NCBI GenBank assembly: GCA_958295525.1
Contig: OY282355.1
Span: 1,848,394-1,912,393, forward strand
Direction of reading: 5' to 3'
From: an uncultured Dehalococcoidia bacterium
Lineage (GTDB): Bacteria > Chloroflexota > Dehalococcoidia > Lucifugimonadales > Australimonadaceae
DNA length: 64,000 bases
Shown here: positions 32,427-41,067 of the stretch, piece by piece
How positions within the stretch are numbered: position 1 is the first letter of the stretch
Layout: the number at the start of each line of letters is the position of its first letter
Position numbers and translations under genes: made by a program
The notes under the pieces: generated by a model
Databases searched by the model: none
Told to the model about the DNA's origin: nothing
Seen by the model: the letters and a program-made list of their open reading frames with translations, nothing else

Positions 32427-34646
32427 CTACTTCCCCAGCGCCGCCTCCAGCCCGCCGAAGTACGCGGCGGCCAGATCCGCCAGCGGCTCGTCCACGAGCC
32501 CCTGAATGACGAATCGGTCTCCGCCCGTCGCGCCCAGCCTCGCGCACGGAACGCCTTCCTCCCGCGCCGCCGATTCGACGCGCGCGACGTCGGCTTCCGC
32601 GCAACTCACGACGGCGCGGGACGGCGATTCGCCGAACAGCGCGGCGTCCCACCGGCCCGCCGGCAAGCCGCCGCCAATGAAGCCCGCGCCGCCCAGAATC
32701 GCGCTCTCCGCAAGCGCAACGGCCAGCCCTCCGTCCGAGCAATCCTGCGCGGAGCGCAGCAGCCGCGCTCTCGCCAGCGCGACGAGCAGCCGCTGCAGCC
32801 GCGCCTCCGCGTCCAAGTCGATCCCCGGCTTCCCCGCGACCGTCCCATGCGTGACCGCCAGATACTCGCTGCCTGCGAGCGCGGCGGCGTCCCTATCGGA
32901 CGACGAGGCGCCGGGCGCGCCGCCCAGCAGCAGCGCCGCGCAACCGCCCCCGAACGCCGCGCTCAGCGCGTCGCGGGCGTCGTCCAGCAGCCCGACCGCC
33001 CCGACAATGGGCGTCGGGTGGATCGCCTCGCCCTGCGTCTCGTTGTAGAGCGAAACGTTGCCGCTCACGACCGGAACGCCCAGCGCGCGGCAGGCGTCGG
33101 CCATCCCGCGAACGCACTCGCGCAGTTGGTGGTTCACCTCCGGCTTGCGCGGGTCGCCGAAGTTGAGGCAATCCGTCACCGCAAGCGGCGCCGCGCCCGC
33201 CGCCGCCACGTTCCGGCACGCCTCCGCCACCGCCATCGCGCCGCCTGTGTACGGATCCAGATAGGCCATGCGCCCGTTCCCGTCCACCGCCATCGCAAGC
33301 CCTTTCCCCGTCTCCCGAATGCGGAGGACGGCCGCCCCGCCCGCCCCGGGCTTCACAACTGTCCGCGTCTGCACCTCGTGATCGTAGCGGCGGTGGACGG
33401 CGCGCTTGCTCGCAATGTTCGGCGCCGCCAGCAGCGCGCGCAGAATGCGCCCCGCCTCGGACGGCGAGGGCGCGGGCGGCGAGGGCGCGCTCTGCAGCGC
33501 GTCGAGATACGCCGGACGCGCGGCGGGCGGGCGGTATTGCGGCGCGTCCACCAGCGCGGCGACCGGAACCTCGGCGGCGAGCGCGTCTCCGTCGCGCACG
33601 AGGGCCATCCCGTCCGCCGTAACCTCGCCGATCTCCGCGACCGGAACGTCCCACCGCTCGAATATGCGGCGGACGCCCTCCGCGTTGTCCGGCCTGACGA
33701 TCAGCAGCATCCGCTCTTGCGACTCCGAAAGCATAACCTCGTAGGGCGACATCCCCGGCTCGCGGCGCGGAACGCGGGAAACGTCCAGCCGAACGCCGGT
33801 TCCCCCGCGCGCCGCGCACTCCATCACGGAACTCGTGAGCCCCGCCGCCCCAAGGTCCTGCATCCCGGACAGCAAGCCGCTCGCCGCGGCCTCCAAGCAC
33901 GCCTCGATCAGCACCTTCTCCAGAAACGGGTCGCCGACCTGCACGGTCGGGCGCATCTCGCGCTCCTCCTCGAACGTCCGCGACGCCAGCCCCGACGCGC
34001 CGTGAATGCCGTCCCGCCCCGTCGCGGAGCCGACGAGCAGGAATACGTCGCCGGGCGTGTCGGCCGCGGCCCGCGTCAGCCCGCCGACCGGCGCCAGCCC
34101 CGCGCACATCGCATTCACCAGCGGATTCCCCGCGTAGCACGGCGCGAACGCGACCTCCCCTCCGACGTCCGGCACGCCGATGCAATTCCCGTAGGCCGAG
34201 ATCCCCGCGACGACGCCGTCGAACAGGTAGCGGTTCCGCGCGTCGTCCGGCGGGCCGAACCGCAGCGAGTTGAGCAGCGCGACAGGGCGCGCCCCCATCG
34301 CCAAAACGTCGCGCACGATGCCCCCGACGCCCGTCGCCGCTCCCTGATGCGGCTCGACCGCCGACGGATGGTTGTGCGATTCGATCTTGAAAACGACCGC
34401 CAGCCCGCCGCCAATGTTGACCGCGCCCGCGTTCTCCTCGCCCGCCCGCGCGAGCGCCGCGTCCCCGCCGGAGGGAAACTCGCGCAGCAGCGGCTTGGAG
34501 TGCTTATAGCCGCAGTGCTCGCTCCACAACGCGCCGAACATCCCCAACTCGAGGCCGTTCGGCTCGCGCCCCAGTTTGGCGACAATGAGGTCGTATTCCT
34601 CGCGGCTCAGCGCGATTTCGTCCAGCGTTTCCTGCGAAACGGCCAT
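32427..34646 (-). CDS. purL: Phosphoribosylformylglycinamidine synthase subunit PurL
   Basis: Encodes 739 residues, the size of the small PurL that works with PurQ and PurS. It makes FGAM from FGAR with ATP and ammonia in purine synthesis. Visible motifs are FGALWSEHCGYKHSKP near residue 40, KIESHNHPSAVEPHQGAATG near 87, QDLGAAGLTSS and the C-terminal SDGGLAVALAES. purQ ends five bases upstream. No purS is seen next to them, so PurS must be encoded elsewhere. Confidence 0.96.
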   Translation of the reverse strand: MAVSQETLDEIALSREEYDLIVAKLGREPNGLELGMFGALWSEHCGYKHSKPLLREFPSGGDAALARAGEENAGAVNIGGGLAVVFKIESHNHPSAVEPHQGAATGVGGIVRDVLAMGARPVALLNSLRFGPPDDARNRYLFDGVVAGISAYGNCIGVPDVGGEVAFAPCYAGNPLVNAMCAGLAPVGGLTRAAADTPGDVFLLVGSATGRDGIHGASGLASRTFEEEREMRPTVQVGDPFLEKVLIEACLEAAASGLLSGMQDLGAAGLTSSVMECAARGGTGVRLDVSRVPRREPGMSPYEVMLSESQERMLLIVRPDNAEGVRRIFERWDVPVAEIGEVTADGMALVRDGDALAAEVPVAALVDAPQYRPPAARPAYLDALQSAPSPPAPSPSEAGRILRALLAAPNIASKRAVHRRYDHEVQTRTVVKPGAGGAAVLRIRETGKGLAMAVDGNGRMAYLDPYTGGAMAVAEACRNVAAAGAAPLAVTDCLNFGDPRKPEVNHQLRECVRGMADACRALGVPVVSGNVSLYNETQGEAIHPTPIVGAVGLLDDARDALSAAFGGGCAALLLGGAPGASSSDRDAAALAGSEYLAVTHGTVAGKPGIDLDAEARLQRLLVALARARLLRSAQDCSDGGLAVALAESAILGGAGFIGGGLPAGRWDAALFGESPSRAVVSCAEADVARVESAAREEGVPCARLGATGGDRFVIQGLVDEPLADLAAAYFGGLEAALGK

Positions 34647-34650
34647 ACGC

Positions 34651-35361
34651 CTACACGCCTACCCGCTCGCGCAACGCGCCGTCGAGCGACCGCAGCAGCC
34701 GCAGGCCGTCCGTTCCGCCCAGCAACTCCTCGACCGCCCGCTCCGGGTGCGGCATCAGCCCCAGCACGTTCCCCGCCTCGTTGGTGACCCCCGCGATATT
34801 GCCCAGCGACCCGTTCGGATTCGCCTCCGGCGTCGCCGCCCCGTCCGCGTCGCAGTAGCGGAAGGCGATCTGCCCGTTCGCCTCCATCCGCGCCAGCGTC
34901 TCCGCGTCCGCGTAATAGTTCCCGTCGCCGTGCGAAATCGGAACGGAGAGCGGCTCGCCCTCGCGCAGCCCTTCCGTGAACGGCGCGGCGGCGCGCTCCA
35001 CGCGCAAACGCTGCGGCTGGCACCGGAACTCGAGGCTCGCGTTCCGCATCAGCGCGCCCGGCAGCAAGCCCGATTCGCACAGAACCTGGAACCCGTTGCA
35101 ACTCCCGATCACCGGCCCGCCGGCGCCCGCGAACGCCGCGACTGCCTCCATCACCGGCGAGAACCGCGCGATGGCCCCAGGACGCAGGTAGTCCCCGTAG
35201 GAAAACCCCCCGGGCACGACGACGCAGTCGAAACGCGAGAGGTCCGTCTCCTTGTGAAAGACCGGCTCCGCCGCCGCGCCCACCGGGCCCTCGAGCGCAT
35301 GCAGCCAGTCCGCGTCCGACCACGTGCCGGGGAAGACGAGCACGCCGTAGCGGGGCGGCAT
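34651..35361 (-). CDS. purQ: Phosphoribosylformylglycinamidine synthase subunit PurQ
   Basis: Encodes 236 residues, a class I glutamine amidotransferase that supplies ammonia to PurL. The nucleophile cysteine is in GSCNGFQVLCE near residue 88, and the catalytic His-x-Glu is in LMPHPERAVEE near the C-terminus. The N-terminal VLVFPGTWSDAD and GGFSYGDYLRPG are typical. Its ATG overlaps the yqeY stop (TAATG), so yqeY-purQ-purL form one operon. Confidence 0.95.
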   Translation of the reverse strand: MPPRYGVLVFPGTWSDADWLHALEGPVGAAAEPVFHKETDLSRFDCVVVPGGFSYGDYLRPGAIARFSPVMEAVAAFAGAGGPVIGSCNGFQVLCESGLLPGALMRNASLEFRCQPQRLRVERAAAPFTEGLREGEPLSVPISHGDGNYYADAETLARMEANGQIAFRYCDADGAATPEANPNGSLGNIAGVTNEAGNVLGLMPHPERAVEELLGGTDGLRLLRSLDGALRERVGV

Positions 35362-35813
35362 TACGCGCTTCCCTCCAGTAGTTCGCCGACGATACGGCTC
35401 ACCGCGTTCCCGTCGGCCTTGCCCCTGAGTTGCGGCATCAGTTTGCCCATCACCTTGCCCCGGTCGCCGGGGCCGGACGCGCCGAGTTCGCTCACCGTCC
35501 GCCGCGCGAGGCCGCGAATCTCCTCCTCGTCCATCTGCGCGGGCAGATAGCGCCTCACGATGGCCAACTCCGCCTCCTCCTGCGCCGCCAAGTCCTCGCG
35601 CCCGTGCTCGCGGTACGCCTCGATGCTCTCGCGGCGCTGTTTCGCCATCCGCGCCAGCACGTCCAATTCGCCCGCCTCGTCCAGCGCGCGCCCCTTCTCG
35701 ATCTCCGCGTTCTGGACTGCCGCCCGCGCCAGACGAATCGCGCCTTTCGCGACATCGTCTTTCGCCCGCATCGCGCTCTTCAGATCTTCCGCCAGCCGCT
35801 CGCTCAGAGACAT
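35361..35813 (-). CDS. yqeY: GatB/YqeY domain protein
   Basis: Encodes 150 residues. The helical YqeY fold is evident: LKSAMRAKDDVAKGAIRLAR at the N-terminus and a C-terminal domain with GKVMGKLMPQLRGKADGNAV, similar to the tail of GatB, which binds tRNA. The exact role of free-standing YqeY is not settled; aminoacyl-tRNA amidation support has been proposed. An in-frame ATG at 35840 would add nine residues that derive from the adjacent repeat, so the shorter start is preferred. Confidence 0.86.
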   Translation of the reverse strand: MSLSERLAEDLKSAMRAKDDVAKGAIRLARAAVQNAEIEKGRALDEAGELDVLARMAKQRRESIEAYREHGREDLAAQEEAELAIVRRYLPAQMDEEEIRGLARRTVSELGASGPGDRGKVMGKLMPQLRGKADGNAVSRIVGELLEGSA

Positions 35814-35852
35814 CCTGTTCCCGCCTTCCTCAACGCTCATTCCCGTCTAGCC

Positions 35853-36052
35853 CTCATTCCCGTCTATTCCGAGGCGGACGCGCCCGCCGCCCGCAGTTGC
35901 CGGTGGACGCTCGCCATCTTGATCGCCGACTCCATTCCCGCTTTCCCCAACGCTCATTCCGGTCTATTCCGTGGCGGACGCGCCTGCTGCCCGCAGTTGC
36001 CGGTGGACGCTCGCCATCTTGATCGCCGACTCCGTTCCCGCCTTCCTCAACG
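35853..36052. repeat. 100-bp tandem repeat derived from the ribH 3' end
   Basis: Two units with a 100-bp period hold copies of the ribH segment that encodes MESAIKMASVHRQ: at 35897-35934 and 35997-36034, against 36113-36152 in ribH itself. The flanks (CTCATTCC.GTCTATTCCG and GTTCCCGCCTTCCTCAACG) repeat as well, and part of the flank extends into the yqeY leader. No separate gene is supported here. Confidence 0.8.
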
Positions 36053-36571
36053 TTCCTGCTCAACGTTCCTGCTCAACGGTCCGATTCGGTAGCGCTTCTC
36101 CGCCGTCTGCAATTGCCGGTGGACGCTCGCCATCTTGATCGCCGACTCCATTGCGTCGAATCCGCGGTTGCCTTGCGCTCCTCCTGAGCGCGCCATCGCT
36201 TGCTCCGCCGTCTCCGTCGTCAGCACGCCGAACGCGACCGGCACGCCCGTCTCGCGCGCCACCTGCGCGACGCCCCGCGCGGCCTCCGCCGCCACGAAGT
36301 CGAAATGCGCCGTCTCGCCTCGTATGACGCAGCCCAGCGCCACCAGCGCGTCCCACAGCCCGCTCCGCGCCATCCAATCCGCCGCCTGCGGCAGTTCGAA
36401 CGAGCCCGGCACGTGAACGATGGTCAGACGGTCCTCGCGCGCGCCGTGCCGCTCCGCCGCCTCCCGCGCCCCGCGCAGCAGCCGCGACGTGACCGTCTCG
36501 TTGAACTGCGCCGCGACGATTCCGATCCGCAGCCCCTGCGCGTTTAAACTCCCTGCAATCTCCTGCGCCAT
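36047..36571 (-). CDS. ribH: 6,7-dimethyl-8-ribityllumazine synthase
   Basis: Encodes 174 residues. It condenses the ribD-pathway product with 3,4-dihydroxy-2-butanone 4-phosphate in the penultimate step of riboflavin synthesis. Visible motifs are IGIVAAQFNETVTSRLL near residue 16, VPGSFELPQAA near 54, GCVIRGETAHFDFV near 80 with the catalytic His, and FGVLTTET near 113. Typical enzymes end near SAIKMA; here about 25 further residues follow, and this extension coincides with the repeated DNA just downstream. Confidence 0.93.
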   Translation of the reverse strand: MAQEIAGSLNAQGLRIGIVAAQFNETVTSRLLRGAREAAERHGAREDRLTIVHVPGSFELPQAADWMARSGLWDALVALGCVIRGETAHFDFVAAEAARGVAQVARETGVPVAFGVLTTETAEQAMARSGGAQGNRGFDAMESAIKMASVHRQLQTAEKRYRIGPLSRNVEQER

Positions 36572-36664
36572 ACCCCTATTCTAACCCCTCCCGCCCCCGG
36601 ACGATGCGCGCAACGCAGCGCCGTTCCCTCCCTGTCCCGTCATTCCCTCCCCTACGCAACCGTC

Positions 36665-36684
36665 ATTCCCGCGTAGGCGGGAAT
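36665..36684. repeat. dRS3-like palindrome beside the IS element
   Basis: ATTCCCGCGTAGGCGGGAAT, full 6-8-6 form, 20 bases left of the IS terminal repeat. Part of the composite unit precedes it (GGACGATGCGCGCAACGCAG near 36599). Confidence 0.75.
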
Positions 36685-36704
36685 CTCGCCCCCTCCGTCA
36701 TTCC

Positions 36705-37482
36705 TGTAGATGTCAACTAATTCGTTGACAGATCCTGCAGGGCTTGGAGGGGCGTCCTGCCACCCAGACCCTGATGCGGCCTCTCCGTGTTGTAGTACAG
36801 CAGGTACAGCCCCAACTCCTCCTTCAACTCCTCCGCCGTCTCGAACGTCGTCCCCTCCAGCACGTCCTCGTTCAGCGTCCGCCAAAACCGCTCCACCTTC
36901 CCGTTCGTCTGCGGGCGATACGGCCGCGTGTACCGATGCTTGATCCCCAACTCCACGAGCAACCGTTCCATCGGATGCCCCGCCGCGTTCCTCCGCGACG
37001 CCACCTCCGGCCCATTGTCCGTCAGCAGCGCCTCGAACCGGACCCCGTACTCCGCGTTCAGCGCGTTGATCCCCTTGAGCGCCGCGAACATCACGCTCAA
37101 ACTCCGCAGATCGTCCACCACCTCCGCCCAGGCCAGCCGCGTGCAGGAGTCCAGCACGCACACGATGTAGCGGCGCCGCGCGCTCCCCACGATTTGGTCT
37201 TTGCCCAGATAGTGGCAGTCGAGATGCCCCAACTCCCCGGCGCGGGTCTTGATGATCCGGCGTTTGGACTGCTGCATCGGGGGAGTCAATTTGTTGAGGC
37301 CGTGGCGTTCGCAGATGGCGTAGATGGTGGTGGGCTTCGGCGTGCGGTCGCCGAGGGTGGGCGCGCCACTTTTGGGTGTAGTTGCGCTCGATGGTCTGGT
37401 CGTTGCGGTTGTCGTGCATGGTCGTCTCCAGATCGGCCTGTTCGCCGGGCCAATTCTGTCAACGAATTATCTAACATCTACA
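36705..37482 (-). mobile_element. IS481-like insertion sequence, 778 bp, with target duplication
   Basis: The left end TGTAGATGTCAACTAATTCG and the complement of the right end TGTAGATGTTAGATAATTCG form imperfect terminal inverted repeats of about 27 bp, both continuing with TTGACAG. The element is flanked by the direct repeat ATTCC (36700-36704 and 37483-37487), a 5-bp target duplication. Joining the flanks restores ATTCCTGCGAAAGCAGGAA, a diverged copy of the dispersed palindrome, so the IS landed inside one. The internal DDE transposase is frameshifted. Confidence 0.88.
36717..37419 (-). pseudogene. DDE transposase (IS481-like), frameshifted
   Basis: The frame that starts at 37419 (MHDNRNDQTIERNYTQK) is broken near 37365; the sensible continuation, from APTLGDRTPKPTTIYAICER, lies in another frame and runs to a TAG inside the left terminal repeat. 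The catalytic core is intact: LDCHYLG with the first Asp, LLTDNGPEVASR with the second, and RPYRPQTNGKVERFWRTLN with the Glu, followed by YYNTERPHQGLGG. A normal N-terminal helix-turn-helix appears short or absent. Programmed frameshifting is possible, but no slippery A-run is evident. Confidence 0.75.
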
Positions 37483-37625
37483 ATTCCTGCGAAAGCAGGA
37501 ACCTACTGGGGCCGCCTCCATGCATATGCGGGGGAATCTGTTGGCCACGTCATTCCCGCAAAGGCGAAACCTACGGGCCGCCGCCCGCTATAATCGCCGC
37601 CTATTCCAACGCGCAAAGAGAAGCA

Positions 37626-38810
37626 ATGCCTTCCCCCGAAAACCACCGACGCATCGAACTCACGCCGGAGACGCCCCTTGACGAGGCGGCGGACGACGCG
37701 CTCGCGTCGCTCAATCGCCGCTTCGAGCCGAACGACTTCTACGTCGCGCGGAACGGCGGCGCGCTGGAGGTGCGGCTGCGGCAAGTGGACGTCAATGCGC
37801 TGCGGGACGCCGCAGACGAGTCGGGGCGGCTGCACGGCAACGCGGACGCGATGAGCAAGATCGTCGAGGCGGTGGAGAGCGTCGGGAGTTACGGAATCAA
37901 CGGGAGCAAGCGCCTCTACGTCGGCTACAACCGCGAGCGCAAGGTCGCCGGACGCAAGGGCAAGGAGCGGCGGCGCGGCAAGCATTACTATGCGAACGAC
38001 CACGCCCACGAGCGCGGCGCCAACCCGCTCCCGCCGGAATTCACCGACAAAATCGTCTGCGGCGACAGCGAGGAAGTCCTCAAGCGGCTGCCCGACAACT
38101 GCGTTGATCTCGTGTTCACCTCGCCGCCGTACAACTTTGGGCTGGGCTACGAGGAAGGCGGAGGCGGCTCGTCCGGCGACGACGCGGCGGACTGGGAGGC
38201 GTACTTCGCCAAACTCTTCCGCGTGTTCGACGAGTGCGTCCGCGTGCTCAAGTTCGGCGGACGCATCGCCGTCAACCTGCAGCCCCTCTTCTCCGACTAC
38301 ATCCCCAGCCACCACGTCGTCTCCAACTACTTTATGGGGAAGCGCCTGATCTGGAAGGGGGAAATCCTCTGGGAGAAGAACAACTACAACTGCAAGTACA
38401 CCGCTTGGGGCAGTTGGAAGAGCCCCGCGAGCCCGTACCTGAAGTACACGTGGGAGTTCATCGAGGTGTTCGCCAAAGGCAGCCTCAAGAAAGACGGCGA
38501 CCCAAGCGCCGCCGACATAGACGCCGACTCCTTCAAAGAGTGGACGCTGGCCAAGTGGTCCATCGCGCCGGAGCGCCGGATGCGCGAGTTCGGCCACCCC
38601 GCGATGTTCCCGGAGGAACTCGCCCGCCGCATCCTGCTGCTGTTCAGTTTCCGCGGCGACGCCGTGCTCGACCCGTTCGCAGGCGTCGGCACGACGAGCG
38701 TCGCGGCGCAGGCGACGGGCCGCCGTCACCTCGGCATAGACGCCGCCCCCGAGTACTGCGCGACGGCTGAGCGGCGCCTGAGCGGGACTGTGCAATATCT
38801 TGCGATATAA
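37626..38810 (+). CDS. Beta-class DNA methyltransferase (N4-cytosine or N6-adenine)
   Basis: Encodes 394 residues. The catalytic motif TSPPYNFGL (motif IV) is at about residues 165-173 and the AdoMet motif DPFAGVGTT (motif I) at 349-357, an order that defines the beta class. SPPY favours N4-cytosine, but adenine methylation is not excluded. About 140 N-terminal residues precede the catalytic domain and may help in DNA recognition. It starts 140 bases after the IS; a TATAAT at 37589-37594 may be its promoter. With the GIY-YIG protein downstream it looks like the modification half of a restriction system. Confidence 0.9.
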   Translation: MPSPENHRRIELTPETPLDEAADDALASLNRRFEPNDFYVARNGGALEVRLRQVDVNALRDAADESGRLHGNADAMSKIVEAVESVGSYGINGSKRLYVGYNRERKVAGRKGKERRRGKHYYANDHAHERGANPLPPEFTDKIVCGDSEEVLKRLPDNCVDLVFTSPPYNFGLGYEEGGGGSSGDDAADWEAYFAKLFRVFDECVRVLKFGGRIAVNLQPLFSDYIPSHHVVSNYFMGKRLIWKGEILWEKNNYNCKYTAWGSWKSPASPYLKYTWEFIEVFAKGSLKKDGDPSAADIDADSFKEWTLAKWSIAPERRMREFGHPAMFPEELARRILLLFSFRGDAVLDPFAGVGTTSVAAQATGRRHLGIDAAPEYCATAERRLSGTVQYLAI

Positions 38811-38859
38811 TCCTCTTTGATAGGATTAGGGCGCGATTGCGCTGCATAGGTGAAAGGAA

Positions 38860-39522
38860 ATGGTTACGTCGGAAGACAACGACAAGCGTGGGACCGTGTA
38901 CATTCTGACCAATGAGTCTATGCCTGGCCACATCAAAATTGGCATGGTCGGAGGAGAGTCGCCAAAGGACGTAGAGGCACGGATGCGCGTGTTGGACGAC
39001 ACCGGAGTGCCCAGGCCGTTTGACTGCGTGTACGCCGCCGTAGTGGCTGACGCTCGCACAGTGGAGTCGACCTTGCACAAGGTGTTCGGAGATCGGCGCG
39101 TCCGCCCTAACCGCGAATTCTTTGAGGGGGTGGAGGTGTTTAGGGTGAAAGCCGCGCTCAGTCTTGTGGCGGAGCGCGACGTAACTCCTGGGATAACCAT
39201 CGATACGAACGAGGAAGGCGAGGCGGTGCAAGTGAAACCTCCCAAGCGCCCTCCGTTCAGGTTCTCTATGGTGGACATTCCCAACGGAACGGAATTGGCG
39301 TTCTTACGAGACGAGAACATCACCTGCAAGGTCAAGGACGACCGCCATGTTGAGTACGGGGAAGACACAAGGTCACTGTCTCCTCTAACACAAGAACTTC
39401 TCAACGCTCCTCGGTCTCCCGCCGGGCCCGACTATTGGCTGTACCAAGGCGAAACGCTGAGCGAGCGGCGTAGGCGATTAGAGGAGGAGCGGCTGGAAAA
39501 CGAGGATATAGAGGGAGACTAG
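38860..39522 (+). CDS. GIY-YIG (T5orf172-type) nuclease fused to a RAMA-like domain
   Basis: Encodes 220 residues with visibly lower GC than its neighbours. The N-terminal domain matches the T5orf172 form of GIY-YIG nucleases: GTVYILTN at residues 11-18, HIKIGMV near 24, an Arg near 41 in VEARMRVLDDTG, and TVESTLHKVFG plus NREFF near 67-88. The C-terminal part (about 130-200) looks like RAMA: NGTELAFLRDENITCKV, LSPLTQELLN, then DYWLYQGETL. RAMA domains are linked to reading or restricting modified DNA. The gene lies 49 bases after a methyltransferase, so it is the likely restriction component. Confidence 0.78.
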   Translation: MVTSEDNDKRGTVYILTNESMPGHIKIGMVGGESPKDVEARMRVLDDTGVPRPFDCVYAAVVADARTVESTLHKVFGDRRVRPNREFFEGVEVFRVKAALSLVAERDVTPGITIDTNEEGEAVQVKPPKRPPFRFSMVDIPNGTELAFLRDENITCKVKDDRHVEYGEDTRSLSPLTQELLNAPRSPAGPDYWLYQGETLSERRRRLEEERLENEDIEGD

Positions 39523-39575
39523 CCTGCGGCGCCGCGGCGCGACTCGGCGCGAAGCCGTAGTTTGGGGGCGGGAGG

Positions 39576-40508
39576 TCAGCCGACACGATGAATAATCCCG
39601 CGGGCGAGCGCCCAGTCGCAGCGGCGGCGGTACAGGCCGTCTTTGCGGATGCCTTTGTAGCAGGTCATCAGCATGTCCCGGGTGTCGGCGCGGAACGCCG
39701 CCAGCGCCTCGTTCCATTCAGCGATGCGGACGGGGCCGTCCACCGTGATTTTCGTAATGTGACGCCCCGTCGGTTTGACGGCGTAGCCCGCCAGTTCGCG
39801 GACGTCGCAGAAGCGGATGGACGCCTCTATCGTGTTGTCGAGCGCGATGAGCCCGGCGTTGCCGAACGGATCGTTGAACGCGACCTCCGCGCCGCCGGGG
39901 AGCGGCTTCGGGCGCCGCGCCGCCAATTGCGCGAGGTTGCCGATGTGCTCCTCTCCCGACCAAATCTGAATGCGGTTGGGATGACCGATGGAGTCGTCGA
40001 ACAGCGCGAGGCCGACGGGGTGGCCGGTGTCCGTGAACATATCCGCCGTGAGCGAGACGAAGGCGAACAGGCGGTCGTGGAAGAGGCCGGCGCGGACGAA
40101 CGACTCCGGCACGAGCGCGGCGACGAACGGGCAGTTGTCCAGGCAGCGCTCGAGCGCGACCTTGTAGAGGTCGTCGTGGCGCGTGTCGGGGAAGGCGAGA
40201 CCCCGGGCGGTCGCGCTGTTCCTGGCGAGCCACGGCGGATTGGTGACGCAGACGTCGTAGCCGGTAGGGAAGTCCGCGAGCGTGTCGCGCCGCCGAACGT
40301 CCGTATTCGCGGGGGCTACGTCGAACGACGCGAACGCCTTGCATAGCCCCATCTCCTGCAACCGCGCGATGAGGCTGTTGGCGCCCGCGAACGGCTCCAA
40401 GACGGTCGCGTAGCGCAGGCGCGCCAGTTCCGCCCACGCGAGGAAGGCGGGATGGCCGAACGGGTTGCCCGCCGTGTAGTAGCGCCCGTTCTCCCGCTTG
40501 CCGCGCAT
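39576..40508 (-). CDS. Adenine-specific methyltransferase-like protein (NPPW)
   Basis: Encodes about 310 residues from an ATG at 40508; the frame is open to 40601 and the true start is uncertain. The AdoMet motif VLEPFAGAN (about residue 36) precedes the catalytic NPPW (about 90), the order of the gamma class and of many N6-adenine methyltransferases. The protein is short and lacks an obvious large target-recognition domain. It converges with the GIY-YIG gene, 53 bases away. It could modify DNA as part of the same system or act on other nucleic acid. Confidence 0.78.
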   Translation of the reverse strand: MRGKRENGRYYTAGNPFGHPAFLAWAELARLRYATVLEPFAGANSLIARLQEMGLCKAFASFDVAPANTDVRRRDTLADFPTGYDVCVTNPPWLARNSATARGLAFPDTRHDDLYKVALERCLDNCPFVAALVPESFVRAGLFHDRLFAFVSLTADMFTDTGHPVGLALFDDSIGHPNRIQIWSGEEHIGNLAQLAARRPKPLPGGAEVAFNDPFGNAGLIALDNTIEASIRFCDVRELAGYAVKPTGRHITKITVDGPVRIAEWNEALAAFRADTRDMLMTCYKGIRKDGLYRRRCDWALARGIIHRVG

Positions 40509-40716
40509 AGCGGCGGTGGGCGGCGACCATCGCGGACGCGGCGGGGTCGCGGAAAACGCTGAGCGCAAGGCGGTCGCGGACAGAGCGGCCTCCTCCCTCA
40601 AGGATGTCGACGCCCAGTCTATCCCGTTCCCACGCGGGCGGGAACGGCGGATCCCCGGGTAAGGCGCGGGGCGCCGCCTCGTTGCCTGCGTCCCGACAAT
40701 CGCGTATCCTAACGCT

Positions 40717-41067
40717 ATGAGCGCCGTCTACACCGCCCGCGAAGCGAGAACCCGGTTCGCCGAACTGCTGCGCCGCGTCCGCAGCGGCGAGACCGTCGCG
40801 ATTTCCTATCGCGGCGCGCCCATCGCCGAGATGCGCCCGTCCGTCGAGTCAGCCCCGCCGGAGGAAGGCGCTGCGTTTGCGGAAGGCGCATCGCTTGCGG
40901 AAGGCGCATCGCCTCAGCCGCGTCTCTCCGAAGAGGAACTCGAAGCCCGCATGGCCGATATGCGGCGGCGCGGCATCTTGTACCCGTCGAGCCAGCCCAA
41001 GAGGCCGTTCAAGCCCGTCTGCTCGAGCCCCGGCGCCTTGGCGCGCTTCCTCGCCGAACGCGACTAA
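40717..41067 (+). CDS. Type II antitoxin, Phd/YefM-like
   Basis: Encodes 116 residues. The N-terminal 35 residues (YTAREARTRFAELLRRVRSGETVAISYRG) match the Phd/YefM DNA-binding fold, which autoregulates and caps the toxin. The linker has a short tandem repeat, FAEGASLAEGAS, encoded by 18-bp repeats at about 40860-40915. The C-terminal half should wrap the toxin. The stop overlaps the toxin start (TAATG), the usual coupling in toxin-antitoxin pairs. Confidence 0.85.
   Translation: MSAVYTAREARTRFAELLRRVRSGETVAISYRGAPIAEMRPSVESAPPEEGAAFAEGASLAEGASPQPRLSEEELEARMADMRRRGILYPSSQPKRPFKPVCSSPGALARFLAERD

Noticed and set aside
32847-34787. A 646-codon plus-strand frame
   Set aside because: It is antisense to purL, which has all expected motifs.
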